A model generated the notes under the pieces. It had not been told where the DNA came from. It saw only the letters and a list, made by a program, of their open reading frames with translations, and did no database searches. DNA of 64,000 nucleotides from Tetraselmis striata (lineage: Eukaryota; Chlorophyta; Chlorodendrophyceae; Chlorodendrales; Chlorodendraceae). A program made the translations under genes and the position numbers. The stretch lies in NCBI GenBank assembly GCA_006384855.1, contig VCJN01000728.1, forward strand, positions 1 through 64,000, in the 5' to 3' direction. Shown in pieces: positions 32,100 to 44,301 of the stretch (position 1 is its first letter; the number at the start of each line of letters is the position of its first letter).

Positions 32100-33255
32100 A
32101 TGAGGCATCATAAACACAATCGGTACCCGGTACACGACCGGCAGCCAGAACGGCGGCCACCAGCAGAGGGCACAGGCAGTGCCGCAGGCGGTTATGAGGG
32201 CACCGGTCACCGCGCTGTGCGTATGAGCCCCGGTGGCGACAGCATGGCGGGATCATACTTGGACCGGTTGCTTGTCCCCGACGGCGCCGAGTGCCCAATA
32301 TGCCACGAAGTGATGTCGGTCGCGGAGGAGTCCTTCCTGGCGACCTGCTACCACCGCTTCTGCTTCCATTGCATTCTGGCCTGGACCGAGACGCAGGCCG
32401 CGCACCCGCCAGCGGATCCCGGCGAGTCGGCCTTCGCCTGCCCACTGTGTAAGCGTGGCTACAGCTGCGTGCTGCACGACGTCATGGACAGCGGCTGCTA
32501 CCGGCGGCACTGGGTGCCCGGCGCCACCGCCGCCGCCCCGCCCGCTGACTTCGAGCTCAGCGCCGCGCACCGCCGCCGACGTGCCGCCTATTCCTCGCCG
32601 CGCGCGCCACCGCTAACGTCCACTGGCGCAAAACTGCCGCCCCGCGTCTGGCGAGCCGAGGCGGAGGCGTGGCTGCGGCGCGAACTGCAGGTGCCCCCCC
32701 CCCCCCTCCCCCCTTTCTGAGCTATAGAACCACCGTTCGTATGTGACAGTTACTGTGATGTTTACTGAGGCATTGAGTGTGTATTCCATGGCTGCGGCGC
32801 TGCGTTACAGCTCATAACATCTGCCTGCAACCCTGTCTGTCATCAGCCCCTCCACAGTGAGGGTTGACAGCTCTGTCACCGCATCTGCCCAGGCTCTGAC
32901 GATGCAGGAGGATGTGGACCTGCTGCTAACCCACCTGGTGGCGGCGCACCTAGAGGAGCCGGAGCAGAAGCTGGACGCTCGTCGCGGCAAGCGGCGCCGA
33001 GAGGACAGCGTCGCGGTGGCCCCCCGCACCAGTGACTCCGCCTGGCAAGCGGGCGTGGCCGCCAGCGCGGCGCGCTTTGTGTTTGAGCACGCGGAGCGGA
33101 TGGCATACGAGCTGGCGGCGTTCTGTGATGCGCAGCTGGGCGTGGCTGCGTACGATCGGGCGCGCAACCCGCAGGCGCCGGCGCAGGAGTGCTGCGATGA
33201 CGAGGATGGCAACCTGATCGATGGCGACAGCAGTCCTGGCGGATCGCCTGTCTGA
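32100..33255 (+). CDS. RING-type E3 ubiquitin ligase, TOPORS-like
   Basis: Two exons (32100-32690 and 32893-33255) join in phase 0 to 317 residues. A C3HC4 RING finger spans residues 65-117 (CPIC, C83-x-H85-x2-C88-x2-C91, CPLC), which recruits an E2 enzyme for ubiquitin transfer. After it, RVWRAEAEAWLRREL and, in exon 2, DVDLLLTHLVAAHL and FVFEHAERMAYELAAFC with GVAAYDRARN follow the C-terminal helical region of TOPORS/ICP0-like ligases (compare RTEHFIHEF.SFARSP.N..AYD). A basic KRRRED stretch may be a nuclear signal. ATG 32223 (Met42) is an alternative start with less transposon-proximal sequence. The intron begins GTG and runs at once into a C-tract (32694-32706). The foldback element ends only 40 bp upstream and may supply the promoter region. 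Confidence 0.75.
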
Positions 33256-34166
33256 GGAGCTGCAGTTTGCGGACACGAGAGCCGTGCCTGCACGCATTGG
33301 TGACTGGGCCCGCGCCCTGCTCAGCAGCCCCATGAGGCATCTCCTCCCACAGCCGCACTGAAGGCGGGGCCTGGACCAGCTGTACACTGTCTCCCCTAGC
33401 TTGGGGTAATGGCTGCCGTCGCAGATGAGCGAGGCCCCTCTGGCTGGGTGTGGCCACGGGCCGACCCGCATGCGCACGGATGGCGCCCGTGATGGTGGAA
33501 ATCGGAGGGCCCCTGGCCTGCCATAAATGCCCAACTCATTATACCTGCAAGCCCACCGGTGGCGCTGGTGCCGGCGAACGAGCACAAAGGCACCTCGCCT
33601 GCAGATACTAGCAGGGATGCAGGCGGTGTGGCCGTGCGCGTGCCACGGAGGATGGAAGGCTCATGAGCGGCGGCTCACTGGGCAGATGTTGGTACCGCAG
33701 AGGCCATGGCGCCAACACAGACAGACAGGCCAGAGCCGGCGTCTATCTGGTCTTCAGGCAGCCAATGCCGAGGCTCTACCTGCTGGGGGCCCCTCCCCCC
33801 TGGCGCCATCTGACACTGGCCCTGAGTGCAGCACAGCCCACTCCTGACACCGTTGCTGGGGACCCACGCCGACTCCTGCGTAGACACGAGGATAACGACT
33901 GCATATATAATGGGAAATGGTCTCAAACCATTCGCACAGTGATAGCTGCATCAGGGGCCGCATCCATCAGCTTCCTGCCACCCATTAATCGGAGTCTGCA
34001 ATCATCCGCCAGGAGTCCCTGTCCGCGCCGCCCCGGCCCTCCAGCTCCCCTCCCCTGCTCTCCCCTCCCCTTCCCCAAACTACCCCGCGTGTCCGTCCAG
34101 CTCAGCAGCGCATGCGTGCTTACAGCCAGCAGGGTGCGGTCATGCAGACGGGCGGCCGTCTGAAAG
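33256..34166. other. Spacer between convergent genes
   Basis: 3' flanks of the RING gene (+) and TRAPPC5 (-). Open frames on both strands are GC-driven and show no motifs. Confidence 0.5.
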
Positions 34167-35258
34167 TCACCCCATGCGCGCCTCCCGCTGCATGGTCGCC
34201 GCGTCGAATTTCATCAGTATGACGGTCTTTGACTGCTCGCTGCCCGCCACCGGCACAAAGTGCGCCGACACCCTGGGGATTGCGCAGCCGGGGCGGGTAT
34301 GAGCGCAGTGCAGTTTGGGAGGTGGAAACTGGGCCTGCCGCACGGTGACGGTGATGGTACACGGTGACGGGGGGAGGGCGGCCGCACCTGCTGGGAAAGC
34401 CCGCCGAGTCCAGCACGCCCTTCACGATCCCTGCCACAAAGGCGCCGCAGTTGAGGTCCCCGTAGTTTTTTGGCACGCTGATGAACTTGTTGACCAGCAG
34501 GTCCTTGTCGATGATCATGTACTCATCGTCCGCCTGATGGGATGGCGGCGCAACAGGGAGGGGTAAGGGCGGGTCAACGCATGAAATACAAATATTTCGG
34601 TGGCCCCGCCAGATACATGTTACAGCATCGGTCCGTAATTTGAAAAAGCTGGCTGGGTGACACAGACAATTCGGGGCGTACGTCGTTGCTCAGCTCTAGG
34701 GCGTCCGCGGCCTTATTGAAGCAGCAGCGCCAGACGTTGCTGATGATGAACTTGAGCAGCTCCAGCAGCCGGATCTCGCGGCGGCACTGCTTGTCACGGA
34801 AGCAGAGCACCTCCAGCAGGCGCACCCCGATACCGTGGCCGGCTTCCTCCAGCCTGCGACAGCAGCACCGGCCGCGCCCACTGTGAGACCAGTGGTGCTG
34901 GGATATGGGCGGAAGGGGGGCATACAGGGGGATAGGCGGGCAGCTTACTTGCGCTGTAGGTCTGTAATATTTGTCACATTCTTCTGGCTGTACTGCACCA
35001 GTTCGCTGAACAGAAAGGCGAACGCGCTGAGGCTGACCTGTGTTCCGTTATTTTAGTTTATAAACACCGGGCAGTAGCAGCAGCAGCCGGGGTGTGATTG
35101 TCAGGGGCGAGGAGGGCACCGTGGGTCTGCAGGGGAGCAGGGGCAAACCGCGGCAGCCTGAACGCCCCTCTTCCCCTCCCCCAGACACCCACCTCATTTT
35201 TACCCTTTGGCAGCGGCCTGTCCACGATGTTGAGCACCCGCGCGGGCCGCCCGGACAT
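34167..35258 (-). CDS. TRAPPC5: TRAPP complex subunit 5
   Basis: Five minus-strand exons (35258-35193, 35037-34949, 34853-34682, 34533-34388, 34272-34167) join in frame to 192 residues, close to the usual length of about 190. The protein is the Trs31/Bet3-family subunit of the TRAPP vesicle-tethering complex, which acts as a Rab GEF scaffold at the ER-Golgi. The match is continuous: [111 protein letters not shown] and [16 protein letters not shown]. Every junction preserves frame, and donors are GTGGGT, GTAAGC, GTACGC and GTGCGG. Nothing is missing. This is the most secure gene in the window. Confidence 0.97.
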
Positions 35259-36419
35259 AATGCCGCCCGAGCCCCAGGTGCCCCGCGAGCGCGTGCTCCC
35301 GCCGCTTCTAGCAGTGCTGCCCCACTGCAGTGGCCCAGATAGACCCCAGTAGCAACAAGGAGCGCAAGCACAAGCGGAACGGTCGACTCCGCTGCCTGGG
35401 GTGGTGCGAGGTATGCAGTGCCGGCCTGTGCTTGTCTTTCATCGTCGGGCCTGACGGCTGCATGCTGTGGCAGCGCAGTGCTAACGACCATAATATATTC
35501 TCCGGATGATATCTGCAGACTGCCAGTTGGGTGGCGATCGCAACACACGTATGTTGGCGGATGAAACATCCGTCTAGAAAGGATTGGCGACTCCATATTC
35601 GCTATCCGCCTCGGACGAACACAAATATAAACTGAGCATATATAAACCCTTGCGAACTGCTAGAAGTACAGAGCTTCATGAAAAATAAACGCAATTATAT
35701 CGCGGATATTATATTTTCGGTTTCCTTCATCGTCAGATAGAGTAAGTAAAAACTTCGTATTGTTTTCAGACCCCCGCCATATTAGCGAATGTATTCCGGT
35801 ATAGCATTCATGTTTGCGACCGACAGTCACTAGCATATATTAACGGATAACAATAAGATACGGGCAGCAGCAGATTATATGAGTAGTCGCTAGAGATTAA
35901 GTACTCGCTCTCTGACGCTGTACTTTATTTGCGAAAAGAGGCAAATAATATTAGCCCGCAATCCTGAAAAGGCCCTCCGGAAATTCATCACTCGCAACGT
36001 CGCCCGACACCCAAACATCATCTGCTGCTCCTCAGCACGTTCGTCACATCATCGTCACTATAAACACTACACACCACCGTGGAATCTCAGCAGGTGAGCG
36101 GCAACGACCATACAAAGTTGGGTCGACCCCACGTATCGGCCTCCTCGAGATAGCAAAGCCAAGCAGGCAGCAGGTGGCTCCGCCAGCCCAGCGTCTAGCC
36201 GGCGTCTCGACAGTCACACCGACTGTTGCGGTGAGCCCGCTGCGCACCTCCGGCCTGCTGGTCGCGGTGGGGTGCACCAGGCGGCGAGGGGTCGCCGCGT
36301 GAGCCGGACGAACGCCCCATGCCGCTGACGGGTGCAGCCCACTCGCGCATAGCTGCAGCTGAACCGGGCGACGCGACTCCACTTCCCCGGCGAGCGCATG
36401 TGGGGGAGTGGAGGTTGGG

Positions 36420-36454
<35 letters not shown>

Positions 36455-36928
36455 TCCTCGCTTCGGGGGGTCAATAGGACTGAGTGAGCAGGGGCGACCG
36501 TTTTCAAGGCACAGTTGCTGAATACCATCTCAAGTATCGCATTTCAAGGATCATAGCAACTATTTCCTGAACCTCTATAGTCACTAAATGGCTATCGCAC
36601 TGCATATGTTGCCTTTTGTATGCACTCCTGTCATGCATCACTTCAGCACCATGAACAGAGTTGTACAGGCGTGTGACGTTCTGAAGGCATAAGGAGAAGT
36701 TAAATCACAGCGCTGCGCTTCTGCCAAATATATTCCTGTCATGAGATGTCATCTCCCACAGGTGTCTTGGGCACAGCCCTGTTCGCCAGCCGCCCCTCCC
36801 CCACCAACCCAGCGACAGCGCACAGGCCCGCTCCTCAGATGCTGCCTGCTCCGTTGCCGATGCATCCGGCCGAGTCCCACTCCACCCACATGCATGACTG
36901 ACCACAAGCATGACCACCCCCTCCGCAG
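35259..36928. other. Intergenic spacer
   Basis: The region between the divergently transcribed TRAPPC5 and the glycosyltransferase, so both promoters should lie here. AT-rich at 35,600-35,950. GC-rich frames at 36,044-36,530 are unconvincing and adjoin a G-run. Confidence 0.5.
36423..36452 (+). repeat. 30-nt poly-G tract
   Basis: Uninterrupted G homopolymer in the spacer upstream of the glycosyltransferase gene. Confidence 0.9.
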
Positions 36929-37869
36929 ATGGCCCGCCCCGTCCGGCCCACCTCGCTGCTCCTGCTGCTACTACTGACAAGCAGCGCCCGCAGCGGGGCG
37001 GAGAGCGCCATCGACTCCGTGGCGGCGCCAGCGGCGCCGCACAGCGACACCGCCGCGCCGGAGGACTGGCAGGTCTTCCGCAGCGTGGGGAAGGTGGCCG
37101 CCGCGCAGGGTGACCTGGAGGCGCCGGGCGTGCTGGAGGCCACCATCGCGGCGCGGGCCTATAAGGTCCGCCTCCGCACCGTGGCGGCAGACCTGACCTG
37201 CATGGCACCCCTCCTGCCGGATGCCGCCCAACGAAAACGAAAACGCCACTTGCTGAGTTGTACCGCCACAACGCTTTGGGTTCGGCGTGTATTGTTCCTT
37301 TTGGGCATCAGTTTGTGCGCACTCTTTGCCTACATGCAAACAGCACGCAGACGTAATCTTGCAGGGTGCTACGGGGTGCCTGGTTGGCATCGAGGCAGTA
37401 CTGCACATACCCATAAACGGCCGCCCGGTTCAGAAACCCACTCTCTATCGTACAGGTTTACAGCACCCCCGCCCCCGCCCCCTCCCACTCTCGATTCCAG
37501 CTCACAGCTGGCCTCGCCCTCCGGCAGGGCGAGATCATCTACTTCATCGCGGAACAGAGCTTCTTCACCGTCGCGCTCAACTACATCCTGAACCTGCACT
37601 CTGTCGGCCTCGCGCACTGGCTCATGCTGGCGCCCACCCAGGAAGTCTGCGACATCTTCAACGAGGTGCCTCCCCCCCCCCCCCCCCCCCCACCCCCTCC
37701 ACCCCTGAGACAGTGTGCACTCCTCGTCCCCCTCTGACCCAGCTCAGCCACGCCATGCCTGCCATAGGCTCTGGAGCTGGTGCTGCCCGGCGAGCCCAGC
37801 GGCTGCGTGTGGAGCAACAAGTGCGTTCTTAGCCGCCCTACCGTGCCCATCCCCCTACGGCCTATCCCA

Positions 37870-37903
<34 letters not shown>

Positions 37904-38327
37904 TTGCCTCACAATTACCACCGCTCGCAGGCACGCCGAGCATGAGGGCTGGGCCCACCACGGCCTGAAAGTCTCCAAGTACAAGAAGCTGCAGGTGCGG
38001 CTGCGCCTGCACGCTGGCTGCGCTCCCCATCCGGGCGTGGGGCTGCATGCAGCGCCTCAAGACACCGCCCCAACTCGCCACCGCACTGCGGGTGGCGTTG
38101 ACGCATATGTGCGCGGCCCCGACCTGCGCTCAGATCCTCAAGATGCACTACCCCGCGGTGCTGCTGGAGGCGGGCGTCAACGTGATGTTGACGGACGTGG
38201 ACGTCGCGTTCCCGCGCAGCTTCTACCCCGACATGAAGACAGGGCGGCTGGCGGGTAAGCCGCCTGTTGCGCTGTGCTCGTGCCATTCATGCTGAGATGT
38301 CATAAAGTGCCGCGCCAACAGCAAAAC

Positions 38328-38380
<53 letters not shown>

Positions 38381-39610
38381 CATATATCCACCAACTCAGC
38401 ATGTTACGTTTATGGCTACTGGCACTCCAACTTTGCACCTTTCCAATTAATACGAATCGCAGAAAAAACCCAAAAAAACCGCTTCACATCGTCAAGTCGG
38501 AATATCTGCGAGTTTTTGGGGTATGGTGTATTCTGACACTTTTCAATGTAAATAGTAAGAAGGTAGTTTCCTCCTTCCACTGTGCGCCCAGCGGGCCAGG
38601 GGGGGGGGGTTATGAAAAACATTATATGTAGCAAATCCTAAGCTTGGTGCTTTCGGCAGTGAACAGCCAATTCTGTTCATGTTTGTGTATCGCTGACTTG
38701 CGGGCGTTCCTGACTAGACATGACGAGATTCCCATACGTGTGGTCCGCTTGCGTTGTCGGATTTGGATGGTATACTGTCTTGATGTGTGTAGTGTACAGG
38801 CATGCTGGGCAGCGTCCACCCCGGGTGACTAACCAAGCCACCGGGGGGGGTGCTTCAGTGCGGTGGCGAGCAGCAGCAGCGCCCCGCCCCGCGCTCGCTC
38901 GCTGAGCCCGCCCATCTTCCTGTGCCCTCCCGTCTGCGTTCACTTCAGGCCACCAGCTGATCTGCCAGGGCGACGGCACCATCTGCAACCTTGGCCTCGT
39001 GTACGCCCAGGGCGTGAAGCGCGACGGCGCGGTGCTATGGATGTTCCAGGTGCCCCCCCCCCCCCCCCCCCCCCCCCCTTCCCCCATTCATTTTACTTCG
39101 TTCGTTCAGGGTGCCCCCGAGGAGGCTGACACCATCCCCGCCGCTCATGGGCGGCTGGCAGGAGACCGTCCGCCGCATCCTGGAGGGCCTGAATCCGCAA
39201 GCCACTGTCTTCTCCCGCAGCGGCAAGCAGGTGCGCGTGTTGGGAAAGTCCCACACATGCGGTCAGGTGGCGCTGCTGCGGCGTCCGCCCCCCTGCCCAC
39301 CCCATCTCAGCCCCCCCCCCCCCCACTGGCTGCCCCGCAGGTCGCACCTGGCCCGGGATCCCTGCTCATCTGGGACCAAGCCATCTTTGGGGACGCCATC
39401 CTAAGTAACCCCTCCCCCCCCCCCCCCCCCCCCTCCCCCTCCTCCCCCCCCCTTGGACAACCGCCTGCTTCCTGCGATAGGCGTCTTTCCGCTTGGAGCA
39501 TGAGGGGATAGCAATTGGATGAGTAGAATGCTACCGGTACAACAGACGCGTCTGCGACCGGGCCCACGCAGTATCAGACAGCTTCGGGGTGAGGCTTGTG
39601 GTTTTCAGGG

Positions 39611-39696
<86 letters not shown>

Positions 39697-41198
39697 GGTA
39701 TTATGGGTATATAGATATATAGGTATATATATAGGTATTTTAAGCGCTTTTGCCGATGCAGAGCTCTGTGCCATCACGTGGTGTAATGGGGGCGTGTGCG
39801 GTGCACGTCAATGACCCCTGGCGCTGCAATTGGTCCCTGCTCTCTCAGGCGCGGTCATCGGCCAGGAGTCCCGCAAGGAGTCTCACCGGAACGGGCCGTA
39901 CCTGACCGATGCCGAGAAGGCCGGTGTCGCCAAAATGGGGTGAGTGAACTCTCGGCGTTGTCTGGGGTGGGCCGGCCCGTCATTGGCATCCTTGGCAATC
40001 CTGATGATAATGGTGATGATAGTGATGACGGTAATGGATATGATGATAATGTTGATGATGGTGGAGGTGATGGTGCTGGTGATGGTGATGGTGGCGATGG
40101 CGATGTTGCCTGTGGTAATGGTGTTGACAGTGATCGTTGTGCCACCCTTGGTGGTGATGGTGGTTGAGATGTTGCCAGTGGTGATGATGGTGATGGCGAT
40201 GGCGGCGGTGGTGATGATGATGGTGGCGGTGATGGTGGCAATGATGATTGTGGTGGCGATGATGAGGATGTTGCCGTGGTGGTGGTGACGGTATTTCAAG
40301 TAGTGGTGATTGTGGAGATGATGGTTGTTGGTGATGGTGGGGGTGATGTTGATGGTGATGATGTTGCCGGTAATGGTAATTGTTAAGGTGATTATGGTGG
40401 TGATGGTGATGGCGGTGTTGCCAGTGGTGGTAGTATGGACGGTGGCGGTGATCGTGGTGCCAGCTTTGGTGGTGATCGTGATTGAGGTGTTGCCAGTGGT
40501 GGTGATATTCGCTGGTCGATATGTTGCCGGTGGTGGTAATGGCGGCGATGATGATGACGCCGATGATGCAGATGATGCCAGTTGTGGCGGTGGTGGTGCT
40601 GCCAGTAGCCTGACCCTGCTCCGGCTTGATGCACCCCTGCCTCGCAGCGCGGGCAACGAGACGCCCATCGAGGCCTCCGTTCCCGGCGCCGGGCCTGGCA
40701 CCACCGAGTCGCTGGTCATCCTGCGCGGGCATAGCTTCATCTTCGCCAGCTTCCCGCAGTACCTCGGCTACTATGACCAGCCCGGCTTCCTGGTGAGCCG
40801 CGACGGCGCGAATCGCGCACCACCCTGGTCTGAAACCATATACCTCAAGTAGCCTGACAACACCACTATCTGCAGTGGCGAGGTGCTACACAACAGCGGG
40901 GTAGCCCCCCTTAACCTCCGAGTTGCTCTCGCCCCCATCAGGAGCACCAGCCCGCGCTGCACTGCGTCGGCGCGCAGCGCGGGCCCGCCAAGAAGTTCTG
41001 CCTCGCGGCGTACGGCTTCTGGAACGAGACGGTGGAGCGCACCGGCCTGCTGGAGGGCGGCGCGGTGGGCGGCACGCTGCCCAGCCTGCGCGGCGACCAC
41101 GTGGTGCGCATCGCGGCGGAGGATGTACCGACCAGCAAGGAGGCCTGGAGGGACGCTGTGACGGCGCTGTTCAAGGTGGGGCAGACAGACTGCCCGCC

Positions 41199-41249
<51 letters not shown>

Positions 41250-41969
41250 ATCTGCCTCTCCGTGCACCCCAAACTGCCTGCGTGGCGCACTGCCCCTATC
41301 TATACGCGTAGTGAACTAGACCCACCGAACCTCTGTTTTTTTGTAAAGCTGCACCTCTCCAATGAAACGTATACATGAAAGAGCTCCTCATTTATGGTGA
41401 TTAGCTTTTTATAGTATTATTTAAGGATGGGCTCACCTGCTGGCAATCCACACTGCGCCGTCCACCCGCCCGTACCTACCGCACTTTGCTGCGACCGCTG
41501 AAAGCGAACGGGTGCCCTGTGCCGGTCGGCCCTGCCGCAGGTGGCGTCGCTCTTGTCGCGCCGGCCACTGGTGCCGCCCGTCCCGTGCAACTCTACAGGC
41601 TGGGAGCACATGGCGCTGGTGCGCACCGGCAGCCGGGAGGCGCCCATCTGCCGCTTCAACCAGTGCGCGGTGCCGGGCTGCTGGCACTCGTGCGGCGCGC
41701 ACACGCGGCACACCGCCAGCCAGGAGTTCCGCTGGGAGCAGGTCATGACCGCGGGCCCGGAGCCGTGGCGGCCGGCGGGGTTGGCGTGCGACATGTCGAT
41801 CGAGCTGGGGCTGCAGCTGGACGTCAACATGGCGGCGTTGCACGTGGCGGCGCACAACGGCGCCCGGGTCCTCTGCCTGCGCATGCCGGGGGGGCCGCCC
41901 GCGGTGACTCTCTCGCACCACGAGAAGGAGCACCACGAGCTCCTCAAGAGCTGCCCCTTGGCGTTTTAG
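36929..41969 (+). CDS. Secretory-pathway nucleotide-diphospho-sugar transferase (GT77-like)
   Basis: Twelve exons keep one frame to 581 residues: 36929-37165, 37528-37665, 37768-37820, 37931-37994, 38134-38254, 38949-39049, 39162-39230, 39341-39404, 39849-39939, 40648-40792, 40942-41175 and 41541-41969. A signal peptide or anchor ([20 protein letters not shown]) sends it to the ER/Golgi. The core resembles the Nucleotid_trans (PF03407) fold of plant arabinosyl/galactosyltransferases: [40 protein letters not shown], then [17 protein letters not shown] with a DxD metal/nucleotide-sugar site (Asp185, Asp187), and [11 protein letters not shown]. The C-terminal 220 residues (cysteine-bearing, [15 protein letters not shown]) are family-atypical. 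Donor and acceptor sugars cannot be told. Introns hold a striking set of simple repeats. The exon 8 donor (A/GTAACC) is the weakest junction. Confidence 0.82.
37872..37900 (+). repeat. 29-nt poly-C tract in glycosyltransferase intron 3
   Basis: Lies between exon 3 (ends 37820) and exon 4 (starts 37931). Confidence 0.9.
38331..38379 (+). repeat. (AC)n microsatellite in glycosyltransferase intron 5
   Basis: About 24 uninterrupted dinucleotide units. Confidence 0.95.
39614..39691 (+). repeat. (AT)n microsatellite in glycosyltransferase intron 8
   Basis: About 39 AT units. The tyrosine/isoleucine-repeat frames here are artefacts of the repeat. Confidence 0.95.
39990..40600 (+). repeat. GAT/GGT trinucleotide minisatellite in intron 9
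   Basis: About 600 bp of degenerate GATGRT-type units with strong purine/pyrimidine strand asymmetry. It fills most of the intron between 39939 and 40648 and creates long false open frames on the minus strand. Confidence 0.9.
41202..41245 (+). repeat. (CT)n microsatellite in glycosyltransferase intron 11
   Basis: About 22 CT units between exon 11 (ends 41175) and exon 12 (starts 41541). Confidence 0.95.
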
Positions 41970-43375
41970 GCCGGGGAAGCTTTGGAGGAACGCAAGCCCG
42001 ACTGTGAAGCAGGCGGGCAGTGTCAGGCCCTCATGCGCCGGGCGACTCTGTGGGGCAGCAATTGCCGCATCACATTGTACGGAAAAGTGTACAGAGAGCA
42101 AATTGCGGAGTGAGGGTGTGTCCAATGCCGCTTCACTGGTGAATCGCACTGGCTATGCCACATCACACAACGCGCCATGTCCATACACTTGTGCATGTAC
42201 ATCCCCAGGTAGTCGGGCTCTGTCCATAGCGCGTGCTTACAGTGTTGGGTTGGAAACATTGAAATTGAAATTGGTTACAACCGTGTTCTTGGGGGCATCA
42301 GGCCAGCTGGCTCACGGCCCGACTACATGAACCGGTTTGGGCCGGGTTGGCGGTACCCGTAGCATGCAGTCCGTTGAAGACCAAAGGATGGGTACAACAC
42401 ATGCAGTAACAAGGGCTTAGCATATACTGATATGCCGCTGCTCTGCTGGATGCTGCTAAGGGAGTGGGCTGCCGGCGCGGGGGGGGGGGGGGGGGGGGGG
42501 GGGGGATGGGATGGGATCCCTCGGCGCTAAGGCAACTGAAGGGCCGTGTCCCTCGCAACCCCCGTACCACACTCGAGAATGGGTGCCTAGGGCTGGGGGC
42601 ATAGTGTTGTATGAGGGGCTTTGCGCACGACGAATCACTATGCTGGATGCTGCGAAGGGGGGAATGGCAAGGGACTTACCGCCCCACTGGACGCATGAGG
42701 GTTGCTTTTTCGTGTGCTCGCCCGGCGGCGGCCTGCTTATTGCTCCACCTCCTCTGCCTTCTTGTCCACTGCCCTGATTGGGGCGAGTGTTGTCAGTGTT
42801 GGCTGGTGACATAGGGAGCGACCTCTCATCTGCTGTGATATGAAGTCCCATAACCTGTCGTGGTCATTGTACTTTGCGATCCTTGCCCCTGCCTTGCGGC
42901 GGTTCCTTTTTGTAATCTGGGCTCGCCATCATCATAATCATCATCCAGCAGTGCGGCCACGCCGCTGGTGTTCATGCCGGAAACCAGATCGATCGCGTGA
43001 TTGCATCCGAGTCCCAGCGCGGCGGTGATGATGGACATCGTGTTGAAATCCAGTGAGACCTAGAAAATATCCGAGCATGTCATAATCCTGATATCTGCGG
43101 GCGGCCGCACATAGCGCTATGTGAGTAGCCATACATCCGTACCGCGTACACGGGCAGGCGTGTACATGTGTACAACCCTAGATCTCGACCTCACTAAATG
43201 CCCTCCTACGTAATCTCATTAGGCCGATCCTATTTAATGTTATGTTTTAGTACTCTACTTTCCGGAGAAACACAGGGGGGGGGGGGGGTCACTTTGAAAG
43301 TGGTTTCAACTTTATGTTCACGTACTTAAGCAGTACTTGGCGGCTGGGAGCGGTGCATGCTTTTTAAAATGATAG
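41970..43375. other. Intergenic spacer
   Basis: No gene supported. G-runs at 42479-42505 and about 43275-43287. Frames near 42,456-42,850 are GC-driven. Confidence 0.5.
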
Positions 43376-44301
43376 GCGCCTTTCGATACGGGTGGACGAG
43401 ACGGTGGACTTCAGGTTCTAATCTAACCCGTACAAAAACGTACAAACGCATCTCGTCCACGGGTACTTCTACGGGCGTCCCGTATCAACTCGTCCACCGC
43501 CGCGAGCGATGGACAGGTTGAAATCGCCCAAAATCGCTGATCTCGTCCACCGCTCGGTGGACGAGTTCATAAAACAGTACTTAGTGTCCTTACATGCACC
43601 AACCCATGCTACAACTAACCTCGCGCGCCCCCGCGCCGCCCCAGCATAATCACTCATCTCGACGCCCGTCACCATACGCATCACACGCGCTGCGCTTTTG
43701 CGTCGAGGCTGCCGTCGCCCGTTGGTAGTTCTGGTTACTCCAATCCGTCGACGCATGCCACACGCCGTTTATTACGCTCGCCAAATCTCGAGATGGCTTA
43801 CCCATCTCAAGATGCCCCCGTCGCATCCTCGCCCTCTGCGGGCGGTATCCTCGGGAGTGTTGCCGCCACAATCACTGAGTCGTCAGTACCGCGGATGTCG
43901 GGGGTGTCTAGTGAGCAGCCGCCATAGCACGCGCCACCTAAAACCGGCTCGTGCCCTGAGGCTGCGAGCTCGTCCGCGCGGCGTGCATCGGTTCCTCAAG
44001 ATACGGCAGTGGAGAAGCAAGGGCAGCCCCCGAAAAGGCGCCCCGTTCGGGTGATGGCGGCTCCGCTATCTCTTTCGCACCATCATCGTCACTAGGCGAT
44101 CCTATCCCAAAGAGCGAGTCCGTCAGCGCGCGCGGTCCGATTCGCCATTTCATCTTGTATTGTCCAAAATCTCGCTCGTCCACTACCCGTATCGAAAGCA
44201 CAGCCCGCAAAACGAGGTGGACGGGATGAATTAACCCGTACGGTAAGTTCCCGGGGGATTAGAACCCGTCCACCGTCTCGTCCACCCATGTCAAAAGGCG
44301 C
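43376..44301. mobile_element. MITE-like element with about 45-bp terminal inverted repeats
   Basis: Ends GCGCCTTTCGATACGGGTGG (left) and GCGCCTTTTGACATGGGTGG (right, inverted) continue as ACGAGACGGTGGAC and then GGTTCTAAT. The 926-bp unit contains several more inverted CTCGTCCAC motifs and no transposase. It is a non-autonomous DNA element, superfamily not determined, and no clear target duplication was seen. Confidence 0.7.

Noticed and set aside
32876-33585. Minus-strand frames of 193-211 codons
   Set aside because: Antisense to exon 2 of the RING gene, whose TOPORS-like motifs decide the strand.
39574-39814. Tyr-Ile repeat proteins on both strands
   Set aside because: Produced by the (AT)n microsatellite.
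39883-40740. Long minus-strand Thr/Ile- and His-rich frames
   Set aside because: Translations of the GAT/GGT minisatellite in an intron.
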